From Clostridium nigeriense (GTDB taxonomy: Bacteria > Bacillota > Clostridia > Clostridiales > Clostridiaceae): a stretch of DNA of 64,000 nt. Both the position numbers and the translations under genes were made by a program. Under the pieces are notes generated by a model. It searched no databases. It saw nothing but the letters and a program-made list of their open reading frames with translations, and had not been told where the DNA came from. The stretch lies in assembly GCF_900086595.1 (NCBI RefSeq), contig NZ_LT575472.1:2305685-2369684 (forward strand). Direction: 5' to 3'. The first letter of the stretch is position 1. Every line of letters starts with the position of its first letter. Shown piece by piece: positions 17,366 to 27,150 of the stretch.

Positions 17366-17932
17366 TTAAGCTTCGCTATCTACAAAATTTCCTACTAGCT
17401 CAATATCTTCACTTATTACTTTACTTTCATCTCCACCAACTTTTTCAAGCTTAGAATTAATATTTTTTATATTATTTTTTATATTAGATAAAACCTTATC
17501 CTTATTTTCAGTATTAATTCCTCTAGCCTTATTTATTGTAATTTCATTTTCTAATATTTTAATATTTTCATCTAGCTTACTTAAAGCGTTATTTAAATCT
17601 CTAGAATTATCTAATTTTACTGATGGATACTTAAACTTATTGTCACTTTCTGAAGAACTATTATTATTTAAACTATCATTATTTTTTTCCGCTTGTACTT
17701 TAGCTATTTGGCTATCAATATTTGTTATCTCGGATTGCAATGATTCAATTTGAGCTTGCAAAGTTTCACTTTCATTGCCATCCTTTGAAGTTAATTCTTT
17801 CTGCAAACTTTGAATTTCTTCTTGTAAAGATTCTCTTTCCTTTATCAAGCTACTTAACTTAGAGTTGTTATTTTTACTTGTAGTATATGTAGAGTTACTA
17901 CTATAATTATTATTTACACTTATTGTACTCAT
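17366..17932 (-). CDS. FlxA-like coiled-coil protein
   Basis: A 188-residue, highly charged protein rich in Ser, Asn and Lys. Residues about 25-85 form a strong heptad coiled coil, as in the FlxA-like family, and residues about 110-170 form a second helical stretch. The N-terminal 24 residues are low-complexity Ser/Asn/Thr. GGAGG precedes the ATG. No enzyme motif is seen. Some family members accompany flagellar genes, but none are nearby, so the function is unknown. Confidence 0.65.
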   Translation of the reverse strand: MSTISVNNNYSSNSTYTTSKNNNSKLSSLIKERESLQEEIQSLQKELTSKDGNESETLQAQIESLQSEITNIDSQIAKVQAEKNNDSLNNNSSSESDNKFKYPSVKLDNSRDLNNALSKLDENIKILENEITINKARGINTENKDKVLSNIKNNIKNINSKLEKVGGDESKVISEDIELVGNFVDSEA

Positions 17933-18008
17933 AATTTAACCTCCAAATTCTTTTTTATTATATAACTTGAAGCTTAAATTAATCTTAAATAATAAATTGA
18001 TTTTAAAA

Positions 18009-18304
18009 TTAACTTTCTAAAAAATATCTATTTCTACCCTTTGTTTTATTTTTATATTCAATTGCCTTTGTAGGACAACTAGAAATACATTCCATACAAT
18101 GAGTACACTTTTCTCCCCATTTAGGTTTATTTTCAACCAACTCAATATTATTTAATGGACATAGTTTAACGCATTTCCCACAACTAATACATTTTTCAGT
18201 AGAATAAAATCCTTTAGTTTAAATCCTTTTTTTCTTCAAAGATTATTAATATAATAAACTGCATTTCCTGTATCAAGTCCACAGGTTAAAATAAAATAAA
18301 TCAT
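18009..18304 (-). pseudogene. Decayed EFR1-type flavodoxin/ferredoxin gene
   Basis: Two broken pieces of one gene remain. The first, from the ATG at 18304, reads MIYFILTCGLDTGNAVYYINN and then hits TGA; this resembles the middle of the flavodoxin domain of EFR1-family proteins. The second, in another frame and preceded by a TAA, carries two 4Fe-4S motifs (CISCGKCVKLCP and CTHCMECISSCP) and ends with TAA at 18009. The flavodoxin N-terminus and the linker are missing. This fits a deletion plus frameshift of an EFR1-type ferredoxin. The second piece has no ribosome site of its own. Confidence 0.8.
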
Positions 18305-18339
18305 AATATCCCCACAATAACTTTCTTATATTGAAATAA

Positions 18340-20037
18340 TTATATTATACTGCAAAATATTTCTACTATTTTAGGATCAAATTGATGTCCAGCACACCTT
18401 TTCAACTCATCTATTGCTTCTTCCTTTGTTTTTATTTTATTATATATTCTATTACTTGTCATTTCATCATAAGAATCTGCTACAGATACAATCCTTGCAA
18501 TAAATGGAATTTCTTCTCCCTTTAACCCTAGAGGATATCCTTTTCCATCCCATCTTTCATGATGTGTTAATATCCCTCTAGCAACATGACTAATTTCAGG
18601 TAAAGTCATTGCTAATCTATATCCTTTTTCTGCATGTGTTTTCATTATTTCATATTCATCCTGTGTTAAGCTTGAATCTTTTAAAAGGATTTTTTCTGGT
18701 ATTGCAATTTTGCCAATATCATGTAGCTTAGCTAACAAAATCAATTCATTTACAGTATCATGCTTCAAATTTAAAACTTTTGCCATTTTTACACAATAAT
18801 TTACTAATCGTTCAGTATGCTTAGCAGTTTCTACGTTTTTAAAATTTAAACTTTCTTGTAAAGTTGATAAAATTGAACTTCTCATACTTTTACCATTTAA
18901 AATTTTTTGTCTATATAGCTTTTCTTCCGCTTCCATTAATGCTTTATCAACACTTTTTTCATCATTAATTAATGAATATCCCATTGCCATACTTAAAGGT
19001 ATTTTTTCACTACTATTATTATTTAATCCTAAATTTATATCTTCTATTAACTTTTCACAATTCCTATCATATACGTTAGGAATTAAAATTATAAATTCAT
19101 CTCCTCCCCATCTAAATATTAGCTCATTATTATTGCATGAAGTTTTTATTATTTGTGATATTTTTTTTATTAATTTATCCCCTAAAATATGCCCAAATGT
19201 ATCATTAACAATTTTTAATCCATTAATATCACCCATTATTATTCCAATAGGAAACCTTTTGTTTCTTATTAAACAATCTACTTTTTCATCAAAAAATGTT
19301 CTATTATATAATCCTGTTAAAATATCGGTATAGCTTAAATATCTTAACTTTTCTTCTTCTTTTCTTGTAGTAATATTTCGAGCAACTCCAACTATTCCTA
19401 ATATATCATCATGATTTATAATAGGTGTTTTTATAGTCTCAAAAATATACTCTTTATTATCACTACTTTTTAACTTTTCTTCTATGAAAAGTTGCTTCTT
19501 TGTATTTAATACAATTGTGTCATGTTTTGAACAAGTTTCGATGAAATCTCTATTTAGGTTAAGGTCAATGTCTTTCTTACCAATAAACTCAGTTACACCT
19601 AAGGCTTTATAAAACTCTATACAATGTTTATTCGCTCCCATATATCTACAGTTCTTATCTTTATAAAATATAATTTCTGGTACATTATCAATAATCGTTT
19701 GTAAGATACTTATAGTCTTATTCAATTCTAAATTGTTTAAAGAGGCTTCATTTAAAAGAATTCCTAATTCTATTTCTTTATTATTAATAGTTTCTTTAAT
19801 AATCTTATGAGTATATGTTTTACCGTCATACATAAAGGAATAATTATTTTTCTTTTGAATAAATAATTCTAAATCCTCACTTTTCAAAATAATATATTCA
19901 TCTATAAAATCTATATTGGATAAGTTTATATTTAACATACTACTAAAACAAATGTTAATATTAATAATTTTTTTATTTTCACTTATCCAAATAGGGAATG
20001 GAATTAAATTAATAAATTGATTTATTAATTTAATCAT
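18340..20037 (-). CDS. PAS-GGDEF-HD-GYP cyclic-di-GMP protein
   Basis: A 565-residue cytosolic protein with an N-terminal PAS-like region, a PAS/PAC domain (about 115-230), GGDEF (about 235-390) and HD-GYP (about 390-565). The GGDEF signature RWGGDEF is intact, and no RxxD inhibitory site is seen five residues before it. The HD-GYP part has HDIGKIAIP, HAEKGY and HHERWDGKGYP intact. It could therefore both make and break c-di-GMP, with the PAS domains as switch. The start has GAGAGGTG. It is a single gene. Confidence 0.9.
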   Translation of the reverse strand: MIKLINQFINLIPFPIWISENKKIININICFSSMLNINLSNIDFIDEYIILKSEDLELFIQKKNNYSFMYDGKTYTHKIIKETINNKEIELGILLNEASLNNLELNKTISILQTIIDNVPEIIFYKDKNCRYMGANKHCIEFYKALGVTEFIGKKDIDLNLNRDFIETCSKHDTIVLNTKKQLFIEEKLKSSDNKEYIFETIKTPIINHDDILGIVGVARNITTRKEEEKLRYLSYTDILTGLYNRTFFDEKVDCLIRNKRFPIGIIMGDINGLKIVNDTFGHILGDKLIKKISQIIKTSCNNNELIFRWGGDEFIILIPNVYDRNCEKLIEDINLGLNNNSSEKIPLSMAMGYSLINDEKSVDKALMEAEEKLYRQKILNGKSMRSSILSTLQESLNFKNVETAKHTERLVNYCVKMAKVLNLKHDTVNELILLAKLHDIGKIAIPEKILLKDSSLTQDEYEIMKTHAEKGYRLAMTLPEISHVARGILTHHERWDGKGYPLGLKGEEIPFIARIVSVADSYDEMTSNRIYNKIKTKEEAIDELKRCAGHQFDPKIVEIFCSII

Positions 20038-20193
20038 AGTATCACCTCTCTATTCTTAAATGGCTAAATGGTGTAATAATTTCTATGTTAACTTATTTTA
20101 GTTTTAGTAATCCTCGTCTAAATATACTTATTTTAGCTCATATCTAACACCTTTAATTATTAAAACATATTAGAATTTATTATTTATATAAAA

Positions 20194-20230
20194 AAAAGAT
20201 TGAGCTTCTATATAATTAGCTCAATCTTTT
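20194..20230 (-). terminator. Terminator of the sucrose operon
   Basis: AAAAGATTGAGCT pairs perfectly with AGCTCAATCTTTT just beyond the scrK stop, followed on the minus strand by a T run. Confidence 0.85.
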
Positions 20231-20252
20231 ATTTTAAAGGTATAACTTTATT

Positions 20253-21176
20253 TTAATTTTTACTTGATTTAATTCTCATATTAACTTTTTCAATTGTAGG
20301 TATTGATGGTATTGCTCCATATTCTTCACAAGTTATTGCTCCAACAACATTTGCAAAACCTACTACATCAATATAATCTATATTTTCGCTATAAATTGAT
20401 AATTTATAAAGAACTCCACCAACAAATGCATCTCCTGCCCCAGTTGAATCTTTTTGCTTTATTTTAATAGATTCTACAATGGTTGAATTAGAATTTTGAA
20501 TTACCATTGTTCCTTCTTTTCCTAAAGTTATGGCAACACAATTTAAGTTTAATGATTTTAATAATAAAACTGCCTCTTCTAAAGAATCTTTGCCTGTTAA
20601 AAGCATAGCTTCTTCATCACTTAATTTTATAAAATCAGCTTCTTTAATAAAATTCCAACAATTTTCTTTGTATGATTCAATTAAATCATTAGTTATAAGA
20701 GTTTCTCTATAATTAGGATCAAAAGAAATTAAAGCTTCTTTTTCCCTGCCTTTCTTTAAAAGTTTATAGTAATTTTCTGTATTATTTTTATCTAAAAAGG
20801 CTATTGCAGACCCAAAATGAATTATGCATTCATCATTTATATCTAACTCATTTACTTCTAAATTATAATTTTCATCACTACCTCTATAAAAATCAAAACT
20901 TCTTTCACCATTTTTATCTAATGTAACTAAAGCTAGGGTAGTTTGTCCTTCTTCCTTCATATAAGTTGTATTTACATTATTATCTATCAATACACTTTTT
21001 AAATATTTTCCAAAATTATCATTTCCAACTTGTCCTAAGAAGAATGACTTTCCCCCAAGTTTGCTAATTGCTACAGCAACATTTGCTGGTGCTCCTCCTG
21101 GTTTTCTTATATAAGTTTCACCATCTGTTGAAACTAAGTCAATTAATAATTCTCCAATACATAATACCTTCTTCAA
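20253..21176 (-). CDS. scrK: Fructokinase (PfkB family)
   Basis: A 307-residue PfkB-family sugar kinase with the N-terminal GELLIDLV, PGGAPANVAVAISKLGG (about 25-41), and the C-terminal DSTGAGDAFVGG containing the catalytic Asp. It phosphorylates the fructose released from sucrose-6-phosphate. I chose the TTG at 21176 because GGAGG lies 8 bases upstream; the frame is open five codons further, to a TTG whose following codon is itself the GGAGG. It follows scrB by 17 bases as the last gene of the scr operon. Confidence 0.9.
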   Translation of the reverse strand: MKKVLCIGELLIDLVSTDGETYIRKPGGAPANVAVAISKLGGKSFFLGQVGNDNFGKYLKSVLIDNNVNTTYMKEEGQTTLALVTLDKNGERSFDFYRGSDENYNLEVNELDINDECIIHFGSAIAFLDKNNTENYYKLLKKGREKEALISFDPNYRETLITNDLIESYKENCWNFIKEADFIKLSDEEAMLLTGKDSLEEAVLLLKSLNLNCVAITLGKEGTMVIQNSNSTIVESIKIKQKDSTGAGDAFVGGVLYKLSIYSENIDYIDVVGFANVVGAITCEEYGAIPSIPTIEKVNMRIKSSKN

Positions 21177-21193
21177 GATTATGTCCTCCAAAT

Positions 21194-22675
21194 CTATATA
21201 CTCTTTTTCAAATTATATTTTCTATAACTATATTCTATATCATCCTCTGAAAAGATCTCAATATTTTTAGAATTATTTAATGGAAAAACCCTTGATGTAA
21301 ATACTTTTTCTCCATTGTTTATAAAAATCTCTACTATACTATTATCTACTAATATTTTAATATTTATTTCATCTGAAATATCTAATTTTACTTTTCTTTG
21401 TTGTCCAAATTCTTCTGCAATCTTATGAATTAAATTACTTCTATCTAAAACTACTTTTTTATTTTTTTTATCAAAACTTAAAGTAAGTTTTTCTTTATCT
21501 GATACTAATAAGTTTAATCCAAAATTCTTTGAATTTAATGTCTTAATATCTAATTCTAATTCATATGAATTATTATTATTTTCAAATTTCTTTATTCCAT
21601 TAACCTTTTCATTGATAATTTCTTCATCTTTTCTTAAGAGACTTAATTCTTTAGCTGGTAATTGATATAATCTATTATCTTTAATAGTTAATTCCCTTGG
21701 GAATGTTAAACAATTAGCCCACAAGTTCTTATCTGTTGGATATTTAAACTCTCCCATTCCAGCCCAAGCAAATAATAAAGATCTACCTTCTTTATCTTTA
21801 AAACTTTGAGGTGCATAAAAATCAAATCCAGCATCAAATTCATCATAGCTTTCTACCTTAAATTCTAAATTAGCTAAATCCAATTCTCCTATCATATAAA
21901 CTACATTAAATAAGTTATTATATTTTTCTTCTTCTATATCTATACCTTGAGGCGAAAAAATCAATATATCTCTTCCATCTATATTTATATAATCAGGACA
22001 TTCCCACATATATCCGCTTTTTTCTATAAAACCTTTAATAGCTAGTTCACCTAGAAACTCCCACTCTAATGCATCTTTAGATTTATACATTATAAAGGCT
22101 CCTGTTTCATCAATTCTTTGAGCTCCTAAAATCATATAAAATTCATTATCCTTTTTAAACACTTTAGGATCTCTAACATGACCAGTATATCCATCTGGAG
22201 TTCCTAAAATAATAGGGTTGTTTTTATATTTTTCAATTTCTCCATTTTTATTCATTATAGCTAAACATTGATTTGCACTTCTATTGACTTTATCTAACTT
22301 TATATTACCAGTATAGTAAAGATATAGCTTTTCATCTATCTCAATTGAAGTTCCTGAATAAGCTCCATGAGATTCATAAGTTTCAGTTGGAGTAATTCCA
22401 ACACCAACTCTTTCCCAATTTACTAAATCAGTTGATTCAAGTTGAGCCCAATGCTTCATACCATGAATTGTTCCAAATGGATACCACTGGTGAAACAATC
22501 TGTATTTTCCCTTATAATAGGCTAGTCCATTTGGATCATTTAATAATCCATACTCTGGATGTATATGATAATTGGGTTTCCAAAAATCATTCTTAGCTTT
22601 ATTCTCTAATTCTTGCAGTTCCCCATCTCTTGCTTCATATATTGTTCTATATTTTGCTTCTTTATATTTTGACAT
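21194..22675 (-). CDS. scrB: Sucrose-6-phosphate hydrolase (GH32)
   Basis: A 493-residue GH32 enzyme. The nucleophile motif HPEYGLLNDPNG (Asp about 47) is intact, as are the transition-state RDPK motif (HVRDPKVF) and the acid/base motif WECPDY. The C-terminal beta-sandwich is present. It cleaves imported sucrose-6-phosphate to glucose-6-phosphate and fructose. The ATG at 22675 follows AAAGGTGG; a GTG three codons earlier is part of that site. It lies 15 bases after scrA. Confidence 0.93.
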   Translation of the reverse strand: MSKYKEAKYRTIYEARDGELQELENKAKNDFWKPNYHIHPEYGLLNDPNGLAYYKGKYRLFHQWYPFGTIHGMKHWAQLESTDLVNWERVGVGITPTETYESHGAYSGTSIEIDEKLYLYYTGNIKLDKVNRSANQCLAIMNKNGEIEKYKNNPIILGTPDGYTGHVRDPKVFKKDNEFYMILGAQRIDETGAFIMYKSKDALEWEFLGELAIKGFIEKSGYMWECPDYINIDGRDILIFSPQGIDIEEEKYNNLFNVVYMIGELDLANLEFKVESYDEFDAGFDFYAPQSFKDKEGRSLLFAWAGMGEFKYPTDKNLWANCLTFPRELTIKDNRLYQLPAKELSLLRKDEEIINEKVNGIKKFENNNNSYELELDIKTLNSKNFGLNLLVSDKEKLTLSFDKKNKKVVLDRSNLIHKIAEEFGQQRKVKLDISDEINIKILVDNSIVEIFINNGEKVFTSRVFPLNNSKNIEIFSEDDIEYSYRKYNLKKSI

Positions 22676-22689
22676 CTCTACCACCTTTA

Positions 22690-24120
22690 TTAAACTGTTG
22701 ATTTTTTTCTTATCTTTGAAAACACAATTGTTAATACTATTCCAGATACAAGAGTTATTAAACTAGCTAGAATGTAATGTAAGTGACCAGAATTTTCTGC
22801 TGCAACTATTGCTAATCCTGGAATAGCTGTAGCTCCAAATCCTATTGCTGTTACTTTAGTTAAATAGACATAAGCTCCACCTATAGCCCCTGCAATACAT
22901 CCTGCTATTAAAGGATATTTATTTTTTAAAGTTACACCAAAAATAGCTGGCTCAGATATACCAAATAAAATTGATCCAAAAGAAGATATGCATATTTGTC
23001 TTTCCTTCATACTCTTCCAATTAATAATTAAATATCCTAATACAGCGCCACCTTGACCAATTAAAGCTACTGACATTAATGGCATAATGAAATTTCTTCC
23101 TGTATCTGCAATTAATTGTGCTTCTACTGCACCTATTACATGATGTAATCCAGTTATAACAACTATTTGTTGAATTCCTGCAAAGAACATATATCCAAAT
23201 ATACCTAAGTTAGTTGTTATCCATAATAATGAATTAGTTATAATATTAGCTAGTTCACGTCCAACTGGTCCAATAATAGTAAATAATAAAAATGATGCTA
23301 CTGTAACTGTTGCTAAAGGAGATAAAAATAATTTTATTAAATCAGGAATTTTTTTATTAAAGAAATTATCTAGTTTAGCAGTTATAAATCCCATCATTAA
23401 AGCTATTATTATTCCACCTTGAAAAGCAACAAGTTGAACTTTTAGTCCAAAAATATTTATAACCTCTGGATCTACAGATCCGTTACCAACTCCATAAGCA
23501 TTTGCTAAATCTGGATGCAACATTATAGCTCCGATTACAAGACCTAAAACAGGGTTCCCACCATATCTTTTAGTTGCAGAATATACTACTAATAAAGGTA
23601 ATACTGTAAATATTCCTGTAGAAGTTATTTGCATAAATCTATTAATACCTGCTAAAGATGGATACATTTCTATTATAGATTTATCCCCAAATATACCTTG
23701 TTGACTTAGTAATCCTGTAATTCCCATTAATAAGGCTGCTGCTAACAATCCTGGTATAATATCAACGAACACATCTGATAAAGATTTAATTGATTTTTGG
23801 AATAGGTTTTGTTTTTGTGCTGACTTTGCTTTAATATCTCCTAAGGACATATTTTCTTTTCCTGATAATTTAGCAAACACATCATAAATATCATTTACAG
23901 TACCAGCACCAAATATAATTTGTAGCTGATCTCCTACAATAAAAACTCCTTTTGCTAGATCTAAATCTTCAATAGCTTTTAGATTAATTTTACTTTTATC
24001 ATCAAAAACTATTCTTAATCTAGTTGCACAATGAGCAACTCCTTGGATATTATCTTCTCCTCCAACATTAATTAATAATTCTTCTGAAATTCTTTTATAA
24101 TTTTCAAATTTACTAGACAT
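22690..24120 (-). CDS. scrA: PTS sucrose-specific EIIBC
   Basis: A 476-residue protein with the EIIB domain at residues about 1-90 (phosphocysteine in VAHCATRLR, about Cys26) and the EIIC membrane domain at about 105-476, including GITGLLSQQG, LHHVIGAVEAQ and FGISEPAIFGV. No EIIA domain is present, so a separate EIIA-Glc must supply phosphate; none of that type is in this window. AAAGGAGG precedes the ATG. It is first in the scrA-scrB-scrK operon and carries a LacI-type operator before it. Confidence 0.93.
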   Translation of the reverse strand: MSSKFENYKRISEELLINVGGEDNIQGVAHCATRLRIVFDDKSKINLKAIEDLDLAKGVFIVGDQLQIIFGAGTVNDIYDVFAKLSGKENMSLGDIKAKSAQKQNLFQKSIKSLSDVFVDIIPGLLAAALLMGITGLLSQQGIFGDKSIIEMYPSLAGINRFMQITSTGIFTVLPLLVVYSATKRYGGNPVLGLVIGAIMLHPDLANAYGVGNGSVDPEVINIFGLKVQLVAFQGGIIIALMMGFITAKLDNFFNKKIPDLIKLFLSPLATVTVASFLLFTIIGPVGRELANIITNSLLWITTNLGIFGYMFFAGIQQIVVITGLHHVIGAVEAQLIADTGRNFIMPLMSVALIGQGGAVLGYLIINWKSMKERQICISSFGSILFGISEPAIFGVTLKNKYPLIAGCIAGAIGGAYVYLTKVTAIGFGATAIPGLAIVAAENSGHLHYILASLITLVSGIVLTIVFSKIRKKSTV

Positions 24121-24144
24121 TTTTATTCCTCCTTTAATTTTGTG

Positions 24145-24199
24145 GAACCGGTTCTATTATTTATATTTTGATATTATCATATTCTATTTCTTAATGCAA
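24145..24199 (-). promoter_or_regulatory. scr promoter and LacI-type operator
   Basis: On the minus strand TTGCAT (24199-24194) and TAATAT (24176-24171) are 17 bases apart. About 17 bases downstream of the -10 lies the perfect palindrome GAACCGGTTC (24154-24145), with the central CCGG often seen in ScrR/LacI-family operators. It is the obvious binding site for the ScrR encoded just upstream. Confidence 0.75.
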
Positions 24200-24320
24200 C
24201 TTTTTTAGAAAACTTTTTCATTTGAAATTTTTTCAATTTTCTTATCTAATTTGTAACTTTTTGAAGCTTTTTCAATAAACTTATTTGTTAAAGTCTATTT
24301 ATTTTCTTAATAGTAAAAAA

Positions 24321-24375
24321 TTAAGAGAATTTATAATTATTAACTCTAAAATTAATAATTCATAAATTCTCTTAA
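24321..24375 (-). terminator. Terminator of scrR
   Basis: A long inverted repeat (arms starting TTAAGAGAAT and ending ATTCTCTTAA, about 23 paired bases with one bulge) lies just past the scrR stop. Confidence 0.75.
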
Positions 24376-24397
24376 ATAATAAAAACATTTTAATTAT

Positions 24398-25402
24398 CTA
24401 TATTAATTTATTTATGCTCCTAACACTAGTTCCTTCTATTAATTCAAATCCAATAATTTTAAGTTTCTCAACCTCTTTCTCTTCTATAAGATTAATAATT
24501 GTATCTGCTGATAGTCTTCCTGCCTCTATATTATCGAATTTAATAGTTGTTAAACTCGGATTAATATATCTTAATATATCATATCCACCAAAACCTACTA
24601 AAGAAATATCTTCAGGTACTCTTTTATTATGTTTGTTAATAGATTTTAATGCTCCTAAAGCTATTTTATCTGTTGCACATATTATTGCTGTTGCTTCTAT
24701 GTCACCGATTAAATTATCTATTGTTTCTTCAGCTTTTTTAGAAGTAAAATCAGTTATATTTGTAGAAACTTTAACATCTAAATTATCTTTTAATGCTTCC
24801 AACACACCTTTTTTTCTAAATATACCTACTGCCTCATCATCTTCTTCTACGCCTAGGTATAAAACATTTTTGTGGCCCTTGTTTAATATATACTTTCCTA
24901 CAGTGTATCCTGCATTATAATCATCATTAATTATTGAAATTGCTGAATCATACTTTTGTCCTACTATAATTATAGGAACATTCAGTTTTTTAATAGCCTC
25001 TTTATGCCTTTGAGTAATTTCAGTTGCAATAAGTATTATACCATCAACCTTAAGTCTTGATAGATTTTCAATATTATCAACTTCAATATCCCTATTAAGA
25101 CTAGTATTTAAAATTAAAGAATTATATCCCCTATTTCTAAGTTCTTCATCCATAGCCATTATAGTTTTAGAAGTAACTGCTGAATCTAGACAAGGAGCTA
25201 TAATACCTACAAATTTAGTTTTCTTTGCTTTTAAACTTTGAGCAAAAGCATTAGGCTCATAATTATATTTTTCTATTATCACTTTGATTTTTTCACTAGT
25301 ACTTTCACTAATTCTACCACCATTTAAATATCTTGATACTGTACTTTTAGCTACTCCAGCCATCTCGGCAATATCCTTAATAGTAATATTCTTATTTTCC
25401 AT
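24398..25402 (-). CDS. scrR: LacI family sucrose operon repressor
   Basis: A 334-residue LacI/GalR regulator. The N-terminal helix-turn-helix ITIKDIAEMAGVAKSTVSRYL (about 5-25) and the hinge helix region are followed by a periplasmic-binding-protein-like sugar domain (about 60-334). It lies directly upstream of scrA on the same strand with its own terminator. The palindrome GAACCGGTTC before scrA fits its operator. The inducer is probably a sucrose-derived sugar or phosphate (inference from context). Confidence 0.88.
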   Translation of the reverse strand: MENKNITIKDIAEMAGVAKSTVSRYLNGGRISESTSEKIKVIIEKYNYEPNAFAQSLKAKKTKFVGIIAPCLDSAVTSKTIMAMDEELRNRGYNSLILNTSLNRDIEVDNIENLSRLKVDGIILIATEITQRHKEAIKKLNVPIIIVGQKYDSAISIINDDYNAGYTVGKYILNKGHKNVLYLGVEEDDEAVGIFRKKGVLEALKDNLDVKVSTNITDFTSKKAEETIDNLIGDIEATAIICATDKIALGALKSINKHNKRVPEDISLVGFGGYDILRYINPSLTTIKFDNIEAGRLSADTIINLIEEKEVEKLKIIGFELIEGTSVRSINKLI

Positions 25403-25507
25403 TTAAACACTCCAAATTTTTCTTTTTATATAAGTATAAAATTATTCTATCATTTTAAAAGGAAATTAACTAGTAAAATACTTTTGCTACTAAAATATTT
25501 TTACATT

Positions 25508-26971
25508 TTATGTTCCACAAAAAGTTCTATAAGGAATCTTTGAAGGCTTAGGTAATTTTGTATATTCTTCTTTATCTTTAGTATAATCATAGGGAGTAGA
25601 TAACACGTCTAAAAGCTTATTAATTAAAGTATAATCATCCTTTTTCACGGCTGCTTCTATTGCCTCTTCTACACGATGATTCCTTGGTATAACTGAAGGG
25701 TTTACACTTTTCATAAGATCTATAGCTTCTTTTTCAGATTCTCTTTGCCTTTTAAGTCTTTCTTGCCATCTAGATTTCCATTCATTAAATTCTGTAGTTT
25801 CAAACATTATTATATTATCTTTTATATTTAGAGTTAAACTTCTGAAAGTATTTGTATAATCAGCTTCGTATTTATGCATTAGATTTAAAAGATCGTATAT
25901 TAAATTATCATCCTCTTTTTCTTCATTAAATAGTCCTAGCTTTTTTCTCATTCCCATAATATAACTTTCTTTATATATATCATTAAATTTTGAAATTGAG
26001 TTTTGTGCTAATTCTATTGCTTCTTCTTCATTATCACTAAGTAAAGGAATTAAGGTTTCTGCAAATCTCGCTAAGTTCCAAGCCATAATATATGATTGAT
26101 TTCCATAAGCATATCTACCTTGATAATCTATAGAACTAAAAACAGTTTCTGGATTATAAGTATCCATAAAGGCACATGGTCCATAATCTATTGTTTCTCC
26201 ACTTATAGTAACATTATCAGTATTCATTACTCCATGAATAAATCCTACTTGTAGCCACTTAGATACTAAATGTGCTTGTCTTTTTATCACTTCTTCTAAT
26301 AAATATAAATACGGATTTTCTTTTTTTTCACCTTCACTATAATGTCTTTTTATAGTGTAATCAGCTAAAGCTTTTAAATTCTCATAATTTGTAAATCTTA
26401 CTGCATATTGAAATGTTCCTACTCTTATATGACTAGATGCTACTCTTGTTAATATTGCTCCTTGCTCTACCCTTTCTCTAACTATTGATTCTCCAGTAGT
26501 GACTACAGCTAAACTACGAGTAGTTGGGATTCTAAGTCCATTCATAGCTTCACTTATAATATATTCTCTAATCATTGGCCCAAGGGCAGCTCTACCGTCT
26601 CCACCTCTTGAATATGCAGTCCTACCTGCTCCCTTTAATTGAATATCTATTCGATTTCCATTAGGAGTTATATGTTCTCCTAATAATATAGCTCTACCGT
26701 CTCCAAGCATTGTAAAATGTCCAAACTGATGCCCAGCATAAGCCTGAGAAATTGGTGTAGATTCTTCATAAATTAAATTTCCTGATAATATATTAGCTCC
26801 ATAATCACTTATTAATGCATTTGAACTTAATCCTATTTCCTCTGATAAATTATTATTAAATATAACTAATTTAGGCTCTTTCACTTTACTAGGATATTGA
26901 ATTTTATAAAATGAGTCTGAAAGATTTAAATAGCTATTATCAAAATTAAATTTTATTTCTTTTTCTTTCAT
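25508..26971 (-). CDS. selO: SelO/YdiU protein adenylyltransferase
   Basis: A 487-residue pseudokinase-fold AMP transferase of the SelO family, which transfers AMP to Ser/Thr/Tyr of target proteins. Family motifs seen are [49 protein letters not shown] and the metal/base segment GVMNTDN. The C-terminus YRTFCGT keeps a Cys near the end, where some homologues have selenocysteine or Cys. I chose the ATG at 26971, preceded by AAAGGAAAAG, over the in-frame ATG at 26986, which has no ribosome site. Confidence 0.92.
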   Translation of the reverse strand: MKEKEIKFNFDNSYLNLSDSFYKIQYPSKVKEPKLVIFNNNLSEEIGLSSNALISDYGANILSGNLIYEESTPISQAYAGHQFGHFTMLGDGRAILLGEHITPNGNRIDIQLKGAGRTAYSRGGDGRAALGPMIREYIISEAMNGLRIPTTRSLAVVTTGESIVRERVEQGAILTRVASSHIRVGTFQYAVRFTNYENLKALADYTIKRHYSEGEKKENPYLYLLEEVIKRQAHLVSKWLQVGFIHGVMNTDNVTISGETIDYGPCAFMDTYNPETVFSSIDYQGRYAYGNQSYIMAWNLARFAETLIPLLSDNEEEAIELAQNSISKFNDIYKESYIMGMRKKLGLFNEEKEDDNLIYDLLNLMHKYEADYTNTFRSLTLNIKDNIIMFETTEFNEWKSRWQERLKRQRESEKEAIDLMKSVNPSVIPRNHRVEEAIEAAVKKDDYTLINKLLDVLSTPYDYTKDKEEYTKLPKPSKIPYRTFCGT

Positions 26972-27107
26972 TTCTTTTCCTTTCATTTCAAAGCTTTATT
27001 ATATATTTTTAGCTTTAAATTCTTTATTATACTAATCCATAATCAACATTAATTTTTATATAATAAATATTATTAATTATATTATAACATTTTTATAAAT
27101 AAATAAA

Positions 27108-27145
27108 ACAATAGGACTACAAAATAATATTCGTAGTCCTATTGT
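27108..27145 (-). terminator. Terminator of kup
   Basis: ACAATAGGACTAC pairs perfectly with GTAGTCCTATTGT just beyond the kup stop, followed by a T-rich minus-strand tail. Confidence 0.85.
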
Positions 27146-27150
27146 TCTAT

